Shown: positions 45,194 through 55,637 of the stretch, piece after piece | Numbering within the stretch: the first letter of the stretch is position 1 | Layout: the number at the start of each line of letters is the position of its first letter | Source of the DNA: Hyphomicrobiales bacterium | GTDB taxonomy: Bacteria; Pseudomonadota; Alphaproteobacteria; Rhizobiales; Beijerinckiaceae | Length of the DNA stretch: 64,000 nt | Direction: 5' to 3' | Assembly: GCA_027487245.1 (NCBI GenBank) | Contig: JAIYDY010000045.1 | Location: forward strand, 28,439 to 92,438 | Program-made: the position numbers and the translations under genes | The notes under the pieces: generated by a model | What the model was told of the DNA's origin: nothing | What the model saw: the letters and a program-made list of their open reading frames with translations, nothing else | Database searches by the model: none

Positions 45194-46057
45194 ATGACCT
45201 ACATCGCCAGACCGATGCCGCCGATGGACCCGTCCATCGATGTCAGCAACAACCACTACTGGACCTATCACAACCTGCCCGTGCTGCTGGCCTGCAAGAA
45301 GCCGGTGACGGCATCGGTCGACGAGGACCTGTTCATCGCAGTGCATCAGGTCTGCGAGCTGTCCTTCCACCAGATGATCATCGATCTGGGTCGCACGCTG
45401 GATCTGGCCCGCGCCGGCATCGATGCCGGCAGCGGAACGATCGGCGATCTGTCGGAGGCGGCCTACTTTCTCAAGCGCGTCATCCAGTTCTGGCGCACGG
45501 TCAACGCCACGATGCCGATCCTGTCGGGCATGCGCGGCTTCGCCGAGTTCCGCACCGCGCTCGGTCCCACCAGCGGCTTCCAGTCCTGGCAGTTCCGTCG
45601 CATCGAGATCATGAGCGGCATCACGGACCGCTACTGGCAGGGCGGCACGGCGGATGCGGCAGGCAAGGTCCACGTCGCCGAAAGCGAATTCGAGCGCCAT
45701 TACGGCAACGAGGTGCGGAGCTGGATCGCGGCCCACCGGCAGCACAGCCTGAGGCACTATGCCGAGCAGCTGGTGGCGGTGGCCCGCCAGCAGGGCGCTG
45801 CCGATCCCGCGGCCTGGCTCGACGCCCATCCGGAAGCGGGCCCGCTGACGCGCCTGATGGCGGCCTATGACAGGGCCCAGCTCGCCTTCCACCGCGCCCA
45901 CCTGCAACTCGCCGAGGTGCAGCTCACCCGCGTCGGTGTCGAGGTCGGCACCGGCGGCACCTCCTACAAGGATTACCTTGCCAAGTACGAGGCCCTGCTG
46001 GCCCCGCTGTTTCCCATGCTCGCCGGCAGCACGGGCGAGGTCGCCGCCGACGCGTGA
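45194..46057 (+). CDS. Tryptophan 2,3-dioxygenase family protein
   Basis: 287-residue haem dioxygenase that opens the indole ring of tryptophan to N-formylkynurenine. Motifs in order: AVHQVCELSFHQMIIDL near residue 50, GPTSGFQSWQFRRIEIM near 125-140 (the FRxxE substrate-carboxylate Arg), and VGVEVGTGGTSYKDYL near 250, following the region where the haem-ligand His is expected (H236 in FHRAHLQLAEVQ). The segments differ in detail from the best-known bacterial enzymes, so a related indole substrate is possible. No other kynurenine-pathway genes are in the window. A dispersed repeat lies upstream. Confidence 0.85.
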   Translation: MTYIARPMPPMDPSIDVSNNHYWTYHNLPVLLACKKPVTASVDEDLFIAVHQVCELSFHQMIIDLGRTLDLARAGIDAGSGTIGDLSEAAYFLKRVIQFWRTVNATMPILSGMRGFAEFRTALGPTSGFQSWQFRRIEIMSGITDRYWQGGTADAAGKVHVAESEFERHYGNEVRSWIAAHRQHSLRHYAEQLVAVARQQGAADPAAWLDAHPEAGPLTRLMAAYDRAQLAFHRAHLQLAEVQLTRVGVEVGTGGTSYKDYLAKYEALLAPLFPMLAGSTGEVAADA

Positions 46058-46201
46058 AGCGTGCCGCGCCAGCGCCGGGTGCCCGGGCCTGACCCTCCAC
46101 AACGTGAACGATCACGGGCCGCCGCGCCGGCAAAGAAGTGTTCACAACCGGCCCGTTCCGGTGTGTAACGGAAGCCGAAGCAGATTTCGGACGGATTCCC
46201 C

Positions 46202-48277
46202 ATGAACATTCTTGTCTTGCTGTCGGGCCTTGCCTCCGCTGCCGGTCTTGTCGGCGCACTGGGTGGAGGCTGGTTCGATGGCATCCCGCTCTATGTGGCG
46301 ATGGCCGGCGTGCTGATGACGGCAGCACTGGTGATGAGCAGCAACATCGGTCCGTTCCTGCGCTTCTTCATCGTGTTCTATGCCATGGGCTATGTCGGGC
46401 TGATCGCGCTGATCGCCGGCAAGGGCCTGCTGCCCGCCGGCTGGTCCGGCGCGGTGCCGCCGCCGCTGACGGCCTTCACCGCAGCAGCCTTCGCGCTGCT
46501 TGCCTTTGGCATGTCGCGCGTGCCGGTGATGCGCCAGATCACCGAGATCACCGACAAGTATTTCTCCACCGACGAGACCGCGACCTACAATCTCGGCTTC
46601 GGCCCTGACCGCACCTTGCCGGTGCGCTGGGTGGCGATGGCGCTGCTGGCCATCATCATCCTGATCAATCTGGGGCAGGTCTGGGTCTCGGTCAGCCTGT
46701 CGTTCTTCAACCGCGACTGGTTCGATGCCATCCAGGCCAAGAACGCGACCGAGTTCTGGCGGCTTCTGTGGAAGGTCTGGCTGCCGCTGGTCGGCGTGCT
46801 GATCGCCTCGAACTTCATCGAGTTCCTGATCGTCTCGGCCTTCAAGATCCGCTGGCGCTCTTGGTTGACGCAGAAGCTGTTCGGTCGCTGGCTGGAGGAT
46901 GGCACCCATTATCGCCTGCAATTCGGCGATGCCCGTGTCGACAACCCGGACCAGCGCATCTCCGAGGACATCCGCAAATACATCGATACCACCTATTCGC
47001 TGACCATCTCGATGATCCAGCAGATCTCCGGGCTGGTCTCGTTCGCGGTCATCCTCTGGGGCCTGTCTGCCAACCTCACCTTGCCCGGCCTCGACACCAA
47101 GATTCCCGGCCTGCTGTTCTGGATCGCGCTGGCCTATGCCGCGATTGGCACGCTGGTCACGCACATGATCGGCAAGCGGCTGATCCGGCTCAACTTCCAG
47201 CAGGAGGTCTATGAGGCCGATTTCCGCTTCGGGCTTGCCCGCCTGCGCGAGTATGGCGAGCCGGTGGCCCTGCTGGCCGGCGAGAAGGCCGAAACCAGGC
47301 GCCTTGGCCAGCAGTTCGGCCAGGTCATCCGCAACTTCTTCGACATCGTCCGGGTGCAGAAATGGCTGTCGGCCTTCATCCAGCTCTACGGCTCGTCGAA
47401 CAGCATCGTGCCCATCGTCATCACGGCCCCGTTCTTCTTCGCCGGCCAGATCACGCTCGGCGTGCTGACCCAGACCAGCCAGGCCTTCGCCCGTGTCGAT
47501 GCGGCTTTGTCCTTCTTCATCGATCGCTACTCGATGCTGGCTGACTTCAAGGCCGTGGTCGACCGCCTGTCGACCTTCGATGCCTCGCTGCTGCGCGCCG
47601 AGACGATCAAGGCCGAAAGCCGCATCAACCTTGCGACCACGCCGGATGATCATCTGAGGCTGTCCGACCTGACACTGACCCTGCCCGGGGGCCAGCCCAT
47701 CGTGCAGGTTGCCGCGCTGTCCATGAAACAGGGCGAGCGCACCTTGCTGGTCGGCCCGTCGGGCTCCGGCAAGTCCACCCTGTTCCGCGCCATTGCCGGC
47801 ATCTGGCCCTTTGGCGATGGCACCATCGCCGCGCCCGCCGGCAAGAGCGTGATGCTGCTGCCGCAGCGCCCCTATCTGCCGCTCGGCACCTTGCGCGATG
47901 CGGTCAGTTATCCGGGCGTGGCCGGCACCTATCCGGACGAGGCGATCATCGCGGCACTCAAGGCCGCAAGCCTGCCCCATCTGGCAGATCGACTCGATGA
48001 AGAGGCATTCTGGGTGCAGGTCCTGTCACTCGGCGAGCAGCAGCGCGTCGCCATCGCCCGCGTGCTGCTGGCAAAGCCGGACTGGCTCTTTCTCGATGAG
48101 GCCACCGCAGCCCTCGACGAGCCGCTGGAGGAGGCGATCTATCTGGCGCTGCGCACAGCGCTGCCGCTGACCACCATCGTCTCGATCGGCCACCGCTCGA
48201 CGCTGAAGGCCATGCACGACCGCATCATCGCCATGAAGCCGGCAGGAGAGGGCGGGAGGTTGTTCTCGCCTGCCTGA
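46202..48277 (+). CDS. ABC transporter, fused permease/ATPase of the SbmA/BacA-ABCD type
   Basis: 691 residues. The N-terminal half has about six to eight helices and the SbmA/BacA (ABC_membrane_2) core: FFNRDWFDAIQAKNATEFW, RWRSWLTQKLFGRWLEDGTHYRLQ, DNPDQRISEDIRKY. The C-terminal ATPase has Walker A GPSGSGKST, signature LSLGEQQR, Walker B WLFLDEATAALDE and switch His IGHRS. Relatives handle peptides, very-long-chain acyl groups or B12. Unlike BacA itself it carries its own ATPase. It stands alone, convergent with the broken META gene. Confidence 0.9.
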   Translation: MNILVLLSGLASAAGLVGALGGGWFDGIPLYVAMAGVLMTAALVMSSNIGPFLRFFIVFYAMGYVGLIALIAGKGLLPAGWSGAVPPPLTAFTAAAFALLAFGMSRVPVMRQITEITDKYFSTDETATYNLGFGPDRTLPVRWVAMALLAIIILINLGQVWVSVSLSFFNRDWFDAIQAKNATEFWRLLWKVWLPLVGVLIASNFIEFLIVSAFKIRWRSWLTQKLFGRWLEDGTHYRLQFGDARVDNPDQRISEDIRKYIDTTYSLTISMIQQISGLVSFAVILWGLSANLTLPGLDTKIPGLLFWIALAYAAIGTLVTHMIGKRLIRLNFQQEVYEADFRFGLARLREYGEPVALLAGEKAETRRLGQQFGQVIRNFFDIVRVQKWLSAFIQLYGSSNSIVPIVITAPFFFAGQITLGVLTQTSQAFARVDAALSFFIDRYSMLADFKAVVDRLSTFDASLLRAETIKAESRINLATTPDDHLRLSDLTLTLPGGQPIVQVAALSMKQGERTLLVGPSGSGKSTLFRAIAGIWPFGDGTIAAPAGKSVMLLPQRPYLPLGTLRDAVSYPGVAGTYPDEAIIAALKAASLPHLADRLDEEAFWVQVLSLGEQQRVAIARVLLAKPDWLFLDEATAALDEPLEEAIYLALRTALPLTTIVSIGHRSTLKAMHDRIIAMKPAGEGGRLFSPA

Positions 48278-48327
48278 CTTGGCCAAACGGCTCGCAAGCC
48301 AGGGCGGCACCGTTCCGGCGGAACGAC

Positions 48328-48801
48328 CTAGATCGCGCGCCCGAAGCGCAGTTCCGCAGCGCCTTGCAGCACGAGCTGGCCGTTGACCACGTCCCACTTG
48401 CGGGCATTGCGCAGCGCCACCAGGAACGCGCGCTCGGTGCCCATCACGCCGGTCTCGCAGGCGCGGCGCGTTACCGCCACCGGCCCGACGGCAAAACCCT
48501 GCTCGCGCAACGGCTACATCGTGGCCGAGAAGGTGTTGCAGCCACCGAAGCCCTTGCCGCGCAACTGGTCGTCAACGGTCAGCGAAGGGCGCTCGCCTGA
48601 GACAACCTTGCCGCCGATGCTCTGGAGCGACCAGGCGGTCCCCACCGGAAACTGCTTGTCCTGCCGGGGCTGCGGCACGTTCGGGTCGAAGTTCGGGTTC
48701 CTCTGACCGCCGGATTGCTGCGCCATGGCCGGCAAGGCGACCAGCGACGTCGCGGCGATGAGGTTCAGGGCAAGGGCAAACGAACGGGAACGGCGCGCCA
48801 T
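48328..48801 (-). pseudogene. META-domain (HslJ-like) secreted protein interrupted by an in-frame amber codon
   Basis: The minus-strand frame starts MARRSRSFALALNLIAATSL with a signal peptide (cleavage near AMAQQ). It continues with GTAWSLQSIGGKVVSGERPSL and GKGFGGCNTFSATM, then hits TAG (48514-48516). In the same frame it resumes with PLREQGFAVGPVAVTRRACE and TGVMGTERAFLVALRNARKWDV to the true end at 48328. META domains read GCNxFSxxY here, so a single Tyr-to-amber change fits. Upstream part 95 codons, downstream part 62. Either a recent pseudogene or a sequencing error. Confidence 0.75.
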
Positions 48802-48999
48802 CGGGGTATCCGGTTGCTGACGAGGGAGGCGGGACCATAGAAACATGCGCCGCGTTGTTCAACTGGCGAGTTGGCATTTCCGTGGGAGGGCGGGGCTGCA
48901 CCCCTCAGCCCGTCATGCGCGGCACCGGCATGGCTGATCACGCAGCGGAGCCCGGAAAAATTCTGGACGGTCCATGATCCGCCCTCCGTAAAGTTACGT

Positions 49000-49109
49000 A
49001 ATTACCGATGAAGTCTTCTGGACTTCCTTCCCCAATGACAGCCCGCTCCTCCCCCGGATGGGCTGTTTCCTGTGAGGCCACCTCCTCCCCCGGGGTGGCC
49101 TCTTTTTTT
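49000..49109 (+). ncRNA. Candidate 'cuckoo'/alpha-r14-type small RNA with anti-Shine-Dalgarno loops
   Basis: Three hairpins in a row: GAAGTC/GACTTC (49010-49026), ACAGCCC/GGGCTGT (49038-49066), and GAGGCCACC/GGTGGCCTC (49074-49102) followed by seven T (49103-49109). The second and third loops both contain CTCCTCCCCCGG, complementary to ribosome-binding sites. This layout is that of the alphaproteobacterial cuckoo RNA family (alpha-r14 in Sinorhizobium, CcsR in Rhodobacter). The 5' end is estimated; no clear promoter was identified. The T run is on the plus strand, so it is not the hisG terminator. 48802-48999 shows nothing else. Confidence 0.75.
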
Positions 49110-49123
49110 GGGCTCGGCCGAGA

Positions 49124-50107
49124 TCAGATGCGCTTGAGGAGCTTTTCCAGCAGCGGGTTGTCCTGCCGGAACACATAATCCAGCGACCGCACGGTGACAT
49201 CGGTCGCACCGGCAGCCGTCAGGTCGTCGACCAGATCGAACACCGCCTTTTGTGGGCAGTGGATGGTCACGATCCCGCCCGGTGCCTGAATGCCGAAGGG
49301 CAGGCGGGCTTCATGCCGTGCCTGCAAGGTGTCGGCGAAGGCCTGATCGACCGTGGCGATGCAGGCCCTGACCTCCCTGAGCTTGCGCCCTTCTTCCTCG
49401 GCGGCGATCCGCATCAGGATCGCGCGGGCCGCCTTGCGGGCGCGGGCACCCCAGGGCGCCTTCAGCGAGGCCACGAGATTGGCTTCGGAGGTCAGCATCA
49501 CGCCGTCATCCAGCACCTTCAGCGCGTTGGCGGCCAGCGTCGAGCCGGTGGTGGTGATATCCACCACGATCTCCGCAGTGCCTGCAGCCGGCGCGCCTTC
49601 CGTGGCCCCGAGGCTTTCGACGATGCGGTAGTCGGTCACGCCATGCGTGGCGAAGAAGCGGCGGGTCAGGTTGATGTATTTCGTGGCCACGCGCAGCTTG
49701 CGCCCTTGCCGGACGCGCAGATCCTCGGCGATGTCGTCGAGATCGTCCATCGTGGCGACATCGATCCAGGCCTGCGGCACGGCCACGACCACGCTGGCAT
49801 GGCCGAAGCCGAGTGGCGTCAGCAGTTCCATCGTGCCGTCGACATCGGCCACCTGTTCGCGCACCAGATCCTCGCCGGTGATGCCCATGTGGGCCGCGCC
49901 GCTGGCAAGCTGCGCCACGATCTCGGAGGCCGAGAGGAAGGCAACCTCGACATCGGCAAGGCCCTGGATGGTGCCGCGATAGTTCCGCTCGCCGCGCTGC
50001 TGGGCAAAGCCGAGCCCGGCGCGCGCGAAAAAGGCCGAAGCGTTCTCCTGAAGCCGACCTTTGGACGGCACTGCCAGGACGAGGGCCGGATTGCTGGTCT
50101 CGCTCAT
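49124..50107 (-). CDS. hisG: ATP phosphoribosyltransferase catalytic subunit
   Basis: First enzyme of histidine biosynthesis. The 327 residues are longer than the roughly 200-230 of HisZ-dependent short forms. Catalytic region: AVPSKGRLQENASAFFARAG, AHMGITGEDLVREQ, and the PRPP-site EIVVDITTTGSTLAAN. After about residue 230 follows an extra domain (IVTIHCPQKAVFDLVDDL, GATDVTVRSLDYVF) reminiscent of the HisG C-terminal regulatory domain. ATGA overlap with hisZ shows coupling. Confidence 0.95.
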   Translation of the reverse strand: MSETSNPALVLAVPSKGRLQENASAFFARAGLGFAQQRGERNYRGTIQGLADVEVAFLSASEIVAQLASGAAHMGITGEDLVREQVADVDGTMELLTPLGFGHASVVVAVPQAWIDVATMDDLDDIAEDLRVRQGRKLRVATKYINLTRRFFATHGVTDYRIVESLGATEGAPAAGTAEIVVDITTTGSTLAANALKVLDDGVMLTSEANLVASLKAPWGARARKAARAILMRIAAEEEGRKLREVRACIATVDQAFADTLQARHEARLPFGIQAPGGIVTIHCPQKAVFDLVDDLTAAGATDVTVRSLDYVFRQDNPLLEKLLKRI

Positions 50108-51222
50108 GCCGGCCTCCGGTTCAGCCGGTCCAGCCAGATCGAGGCCCCGACCGCAGGGATGGGGCTTTCGGCCCCGAGCTTGCCAAGCAGCGTGTCATAG
50201 CGCCCACCGCCGGCAACGGGCTTGGGCGAGCCGGGTGCCGGGTCGTGAAGCTCGAACATGAAGCTGGTGTAGTAGTCGAGGTTGCGGGCAAAGCCGGCGC
50301 TGAACTGCATCGCCGCCACATCGAGCCCCCGCGCCGCCATGAAGCCGGTGCGGGCTTCCAGCGCGTCGAGTTCGTCGGCAAGGTCGAGCCCTGCATCCTT
50401 TGCCAGCGCCCTCAGGGCTGTCGCCGCCTCGTCCGGGTCGCCTTCCACCGCCAGCACGCCGGCCATGATCTGGCGGGCTTCCGGCGCAATGGTCTGTTCG
50501 CGTTCGCTGGCGCGCGCCAGGAAGCGGCTGGCAATGTCGCCGGCCGAGCGCCCGCCGACGCTGGCAATGCCGGCGATCGACAGCACATCCTCGACAAAGC
50601 GTTTGGCCGCACCCGGGTCCTGGCCCTGAAGCGCGGCGAACAACCCGGCATGGGTGTCCTGTCCCGGTGCCTCCGCCGTGTCCAGCGCCGCCAGTGCACG
50701 CTCGCCCTCGCCGGCGCTGACCGCACGCATCAGCTTGCGCTGCGCCGCTGCCGGCAGGTTCAGTCCGCGCAGCACGGCCCTGAGGATCGCCACATCGCCA
50801 AGCCTGATCCGGGGCGCGGCAAGCCCGGCCATGGCCACGGCCTCGCAGGTGATGGCCAGAACCTCGGCGTCGGCCGCTTCCGCATCCGTCCGGCCGATGA
50901 GTTCGAGACCGGCCTGGAGGAACTCGCCCGGCTCGCCGCTGCGCATCCGGAACACCGGACCGAGATAGGCATAACCACGCGCCTCGCCGGCATGGGGGCT
51001 GGCGAGATGGTCACGGCAGACGGGGATCGTGTATTCCGGCCTGAGGCACCATTCCTGCCCGTCGCCATCCTGCGTCATGAACATGCGCTTGCGCATGTCT
51101 TCGCCCGACACATCGAGAAAGATCCCGGCGGGCTGCAGGATGCCGGGTTCGGCGCGCCCATAGCCTTCGCGCTGGAACAGCGCCAGCAACCCTTCCGCCA
51201 GAGCCTGATCCGTTGCAGCCAT
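50104..51222 (-). CDS. hisZ: ATP phosphoribosyltransferase regulatory subunit
   Basis: 372-residue HisRS-like protein without tRNA-binding domain. Class II motifs are visible: RMFMTQDGDGQEWCLRPEYTIPV (motif 2-like), RGYAYLGPVFRMRSGEPGEFLQAGLELIG, and AGGGRYDTLLGKLGAESPIPAVG near the end. It activates HisG and mediates histidine feedback. Overlaps the start of hisG by four bases. Confidence 0.93.
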   Translation of the reverse strand: MAATDQALAEGLLALFQREGYGRAEPGILQPAGIFLDVSGEDMRKRMFMTQDGDGQEWCLRPEYTIPVCRDHLASPHAGEARGYAYLGPVFRMRSGEPGEFLQAGLELIGRTDAEAADAEVLAITCEAVAMAGLAAPRIRLGDVAILRAVLRGLNLPAAAQRKLMRAVSAGEGERALAALDTAEAPGQDTHAGLFAALQGQDPGAAKRFVEDVLSIAGIASVGGRSAGDIASRFLARASEREQTIAPEARQIMAGVLAVEGDPDEAATALRALAKDAGLDLADELDALEARTGFMAARGLDVAAMQFSAGFARNLDYYTSFMFELHDPAPGSPKPVAGGGRYDTLLGKLGAESPIPAVGASIWLDRLNRRPA

Positions 51223-51437
51223 GCCTGTTGTCCAAAAACTCGCAGGAAAGACCGGGTGCCTGAGACCCGGACCCTGTCATCGCGGCCTCATCTAGCAGTG
51301 CTGCCTCCTGGAGGCGATGGTTTTTGCTGCGAAGGGTGAACAGGTCCCGTGAACAGGGTCGGTGAATCTGGCATCGCGGTTTGCCTGTTGCCGGCCAGCG
51401 CAGTATCGCTGCTGGTCAGAGTGCCGGAAGATCAGCC

Positions 51438-52898
51438 ATGACCGACATCACCCTTCGCAGCGCCACAGCCCAGCTTGCCTTGCTGTCGGCAGGCCGCATC
51501 TCGGCTGCCGAATTGCTGGAGCAGCATCTGTCCCGCATCGAGCGTCTCAACCCCGCGCTCAATGCGGTCGTGGTGCTCGATGTGGCCAAGGCCCGCGCCG
51601 CTGCCCTGGCGTCCGATGCGCGCCGCAGCGCCGGGCAGCCCGGTGCACTCGAAGGCCTGCCGATCACCATCAAGGATGCTTTCGATGTGGCCGGCCATGT
51701 TTCGACAGCGGGTGCCAATGCCTACCGCGAGCGCGTGCCCGAGGAAGACGCCGCCGCTGTGGCCCGCCTCAGGGCCGCAGGCGCCATCATCATGGCCAAG
51801 AGCAACGTGCCGGTGTTTTCCGGCGATTTCCAGACCTACAACCCGGTCTATGGCACCACCAGCAACCCGTGGGACCCGGCGCTCAGCCCCGGTGGATCCT
51901 CGGGCGGGGCCTGCGTTGCGGTGGCGACCGGCATGAGCGCCTTCGAGCTTGGCTCCGATCTGGGCAGTTCGATCCGCTGGCCGGCAGCAGCCACCGGCGT
52001 GTTCGGCCTCAAGACCACATGGAACCTGATCTCGACCTGGGGCATGGTGCCGCCGCCGCCGGAGCGCCGCTCGCCGCGCAATGCCGATCTGGTCGTGGCT
52101 GGCCCGATTGCCCGCACGGCGGATGACATTGCCCTGATCCTGTCCGTGCTGGCTGGTGGGCGCGAGCCTGGCTCACCATCGCCGGTCGCGCTCACGCAGC
52201 CGGCACGGCTGGATGCGCGGGGGCTGAGAGTCTGTGTCTGGCGCGATGATCCCTTCGCCAAGGCCGATGCGCTCGTCCATGAGGGCGTCGACCGGGCCGC
52301 GAGGCTGCTGGAGGCTGAAGGGGCTATCATCGACGAAAGCGCCCGGCCGGGCTTCAGTTTCGAGGAGGCCTTCGAGGTCTTCGCCCTTCTCAACCACGCC
52401 ATCGTCGCCCATGGCCTGCCGCCCAAGGTGCGGGCGAAGATCCAGGCCATGGCCGCCGGCTTTTCGCCGAATGACCTGTCCCACCGCTCCTTGCAGGCGC
52501 GCGGGGCGCGGATGACGCCGGGGCTTTACCAGCAACTCGGCCAGCGCCGGCTGGCGATCAAGCGGCAATGGGCCCGCCTGTTCACGCGCTTTGACGTGGT
52601 GCTGGCCCCGCCCGCGCCGGTAGCGTTCCTTGCGCATGACCATGGGCCGGACCTGCATGCCCGCACGCTGACCGTGAATGGCGCGGCCCGTCCCTACCTC
52701 GATTTTCTGGTCTGGGCCGCTTTGGCTTCGGGCGGCGACCTGCCGGCCCTCTCGGCTCCGGTGATGCGCTCGGCTGGCGGGCTGCCGCTCGGCGTCCAGA
52801 TCATCGGGCCGGCGGGCGGCGACCATCAGGTCATCGCCGTTGGCCGCATGCTGGAACAGATCACCGGCGGTTTCGTCGCCCCGCCCATGGCGCGGTGA
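51438..52898 (+). CDS. Amidase (amidase-signature family)
   Basis: 486 residues. The Ser-cisSer-Lys triad is in place: Lys in GLPITIKDAFDVAG, the glycine-serine stretch SPGGSSGGACVAVATG, and the nucleophile region GSDLGSSIRWPAA. The last differs slightly from the commoner GSDxGGSIRxPA. It hydrolyses an amide; GatA is unlikely because gatB/gatC are absent. Start ATG 51438, preceded by GGAAG. Divergent from hisZ. Confidence 0.9.
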   Translation: MTDITLRSATAQLALLSAGRISAAELLEQHLSRIERLNPALNAVVVLDVAKARAAALASDARRSAGQPGALEGLPITIKDAFDVAGHVSTAGANAYRERVPEEDAAAVARLRAAGAIIMAKSNVPVFSGDFQTYNPVYGTTSNPWDPALSPGGSSGGACVAVATGMSAFELGSDLGSSIRWPAAATGVFGLKTTWNLISTWGMVPPPPERRSPRNADLVVAGPIARTADDIALILSVLAGGREPGSPSPVALTQPARLDARGLRVCVWRDDPFAKADALVHEGVDRAARLLEAEGAIIDESARPGFSFEEAFEVFALLNHAIVAHGLPPKVRAKIQAMAAGFSPNDLSHRSLQARGARMTPGLYQQLGQRRLAIKRQWARLFTRFDVVLAPPAPVAFLAHDHGPDLHARTLTVNGAARPYLDFLVWAALASGGDLPALSAPVMRSAGGLPLGVQIIGPAGGDHQVIAVGRMLEQITGGFVAPPMAR

Positions 52899-53056
52899 AG
52901 AGACTCGGTGCCCACGAGATCAGCTGCGTGGTGCTGGAACACTTGAGAATTCTGCTCAAGCCAAGTATCGCATCAGGCGAATGGTGATCGGGCCGGAGAC
53001 GGCAGGCATGCAGCCCAGGGTGTGCCGCGCTGTCGTTGAGCCCGACAGGAGAAACG

Positions 53057-53305
53057 ATGGCTGATCATCCGGCACAGGACGAGAAGGCCACAAGCAGGCA
53101 GGCCCAACGTCTGGCGGCAGCCCTGAGGGAGAACCTCAAGCGGCGCAAGCAGCAGGCGCGGGGCAGGGCTTCTGCATCACCGGATGTGGTGGCCGGCCCG
53201 ACATGGCATGATGCGTCTCCGCAAGACGCATCCCCGCAGGAATCCCCACGGCAGGATGATCCTGCCGCCCGGTCAAGGCCCGATCCCAAGAACGGTCCGG
53301 CCTGA
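53057..53305 (+). CDS. Small basic hypothetical protein upstream of murA
   Basis: 82 residues: a basic helix (SRQAQRLAAALRENLKRRKQ, then QARGR) followed by a disordered Ser/Gln/Asp-rich tail with repeats SPQDASPQESP. ACAGGAGAAACG precedes the ATG, a good ribosome site. Short proteins with an ALRENLKRRK-type helix directly before murA are familiar from Rhizobiales, so it is probably real. Function unknown. Confidence 0.7.
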   Translation: MADHPAQDEKATSRQAQRLAAALRENLKRRKQQARGRASASPDVVAGPTWHDASPQDASPQESPRQDDPAARSRPDPKNGPA

Positions 53306-53401
53306 CACAACGCCCATCAGGCGGCACCTTGCCCAAGTCTTGGCCAACGCTTGGCCCAAGCCCTGGCCCAGGGGAATCCGCCCAGCAGATGAAAGACTGA
53401 C

Positions 53402-54691
<1,290 letters not shown>

Positions 54692-54693
54692 GC

Positions 54694-54712
54694 GCTGAGG
54701 GTTGGCCTCAGC
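54694..54712. terminator. Hairpin between convergent murA and deacetylase genes
   Basis: Perfect GCTGAGG / CCTCAGC stem with a 5-base loop directly after the murA stop and overlapping the end of the deacetylase gene. Confidence 0.5.
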
Positions 54713-55637
54713 CCTTCATCAACTCCGCCACATGGGCGGCGACCGAGCCGCCGAGGCCGGCGAGGTCGTAGCCGCCTTCCAGCACGGAGACGATGCGACC
54801 GCCGGCGTGCCGGTCAGCAATGTCCATCACCTCGCGGGTGGCCTGGGCAAAGTCCTGTTCAGTCAGGTTGAGGTTGGCGAGCGGATCGCGCCAGTGCGCA
54901 TCGAAGCCGGCTGAGATGATCACCAGTTCCGGCTTGAAGGCATTGAGCCGCGGCAGGATCAGCGCCGACATCGCTTCCTCGAAGGCCTCCCCGCCATCGC
55001 CCGCCGCGAGCGTCACGTTCAGGATCGTGTCATGCTCGCCGCGCTCCGATGGCGAGCCCGTGCCCGGATAGAGCGGTGCCTCATGGCTCGAAATGTAGAG
55101 CACGTCGGGATCGGCCCAGAAAATGTCCTGCGTGCCGTTGCCGTGGTGCACATCCCAGTCGAAAATGGCGACCCGCCCCAGCCCATGGACCTTGCGGGCA
55201 TGGCGCGCGGCAATGGCGGCATTGTTGAAGAAGCAGAAGCCCATCGCGGTCGCATGCTCGGCATGATGCCCCGGCGGCCGCGTCGCCACGAAGGCGTTGC
55301 GCACCCGCCCGCCCAGCACCGCATCCACCGCCGCCGTGGCTCCGCCGACGGCGCGGAAGGCCGCTTCCAGCGTGCCAGGCGACATCACTGTGTCGGCATC
55401 CACAGGCGCGATGCCCTCGCTGGGCGCGGCCTTGCGCAGCGCCGCCAGATGCCGCTCCGGATGGCACAGCACGATCGCGGCCTCCTCGCCGCGCGGGGCC
55501 TCCTCCCGCGCCAGCGCGGCAAAGGCCTCCCCCGACAGGGCCTTCTCGATGGCCCTGATCCGGTCCGCCCGCTCGGGGTGGCCATGCGGCGTGGCATGGT
55601 CGAGGCAGGCAATGTGGCTCAACAGAAGTGTGCTCAA
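54708..55637 (-). CDS. Histone deacetylase family protein
   Basis: 309-residue zinc hydrolase of the HDAC/acetylpolyamine amidohydrolase type. RPPGHHAEHATAMGFCFFNN holds the catalytic His pair; FDWDVHHGNGTQDIF and SAGFDAHWRDPLANL hold the zinc Asp/His/Asp ligands; VLEGGYDL ends it. No ATG fits: the family start (LSTLLLSHIACLDHATPHGH) is preceded by TTG at 55637 with GGAGA upstream. Likely deacetylates acetyl-lysine or acetylpolyamines. Confidence 0.9.
   Translation of the reverse strand: MSTLLLSHIACLDHATPHGHPERADRIRAIEKALSGEAFAALAREEAPRGEEAAIVLCHPERHLAALRKAAPSEGIAPVDADTVMSPGTLEAAFRAVGGATAAVDAVLGGRVRNAFVATRPPGHHAEHATAMGFCFFNNAAIAARHARKVHGLGRVAIFDWDVHHGNGTQDIFWADPDVLYISSHEAPLYPGTGSPSERGEHDTILNVTLAAGDGGEAFEEAMSALILPRLNAFKPELVIISAGFDAHWRDPLANLNLTEQDFAQATREVMDIADRHAGGRIVSVLEGGYDLAGLGGSVAAHVAELMKG

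Noticed and set aside
45121..45870. Plus-strand frame overlapping the tryptophan dioxygenase in another register
   Set aside because: Arg/Pro-rich shadow without motifs; the dioxygenase frame carries all family signatures.
49060..49109. Hairpin plus T run near hisG considered as the hisG terminator
   Set aside because: The T run is on the plus strand while hisG is on the minus strand; the twin anti-SD loops fit a separate small RNA better.
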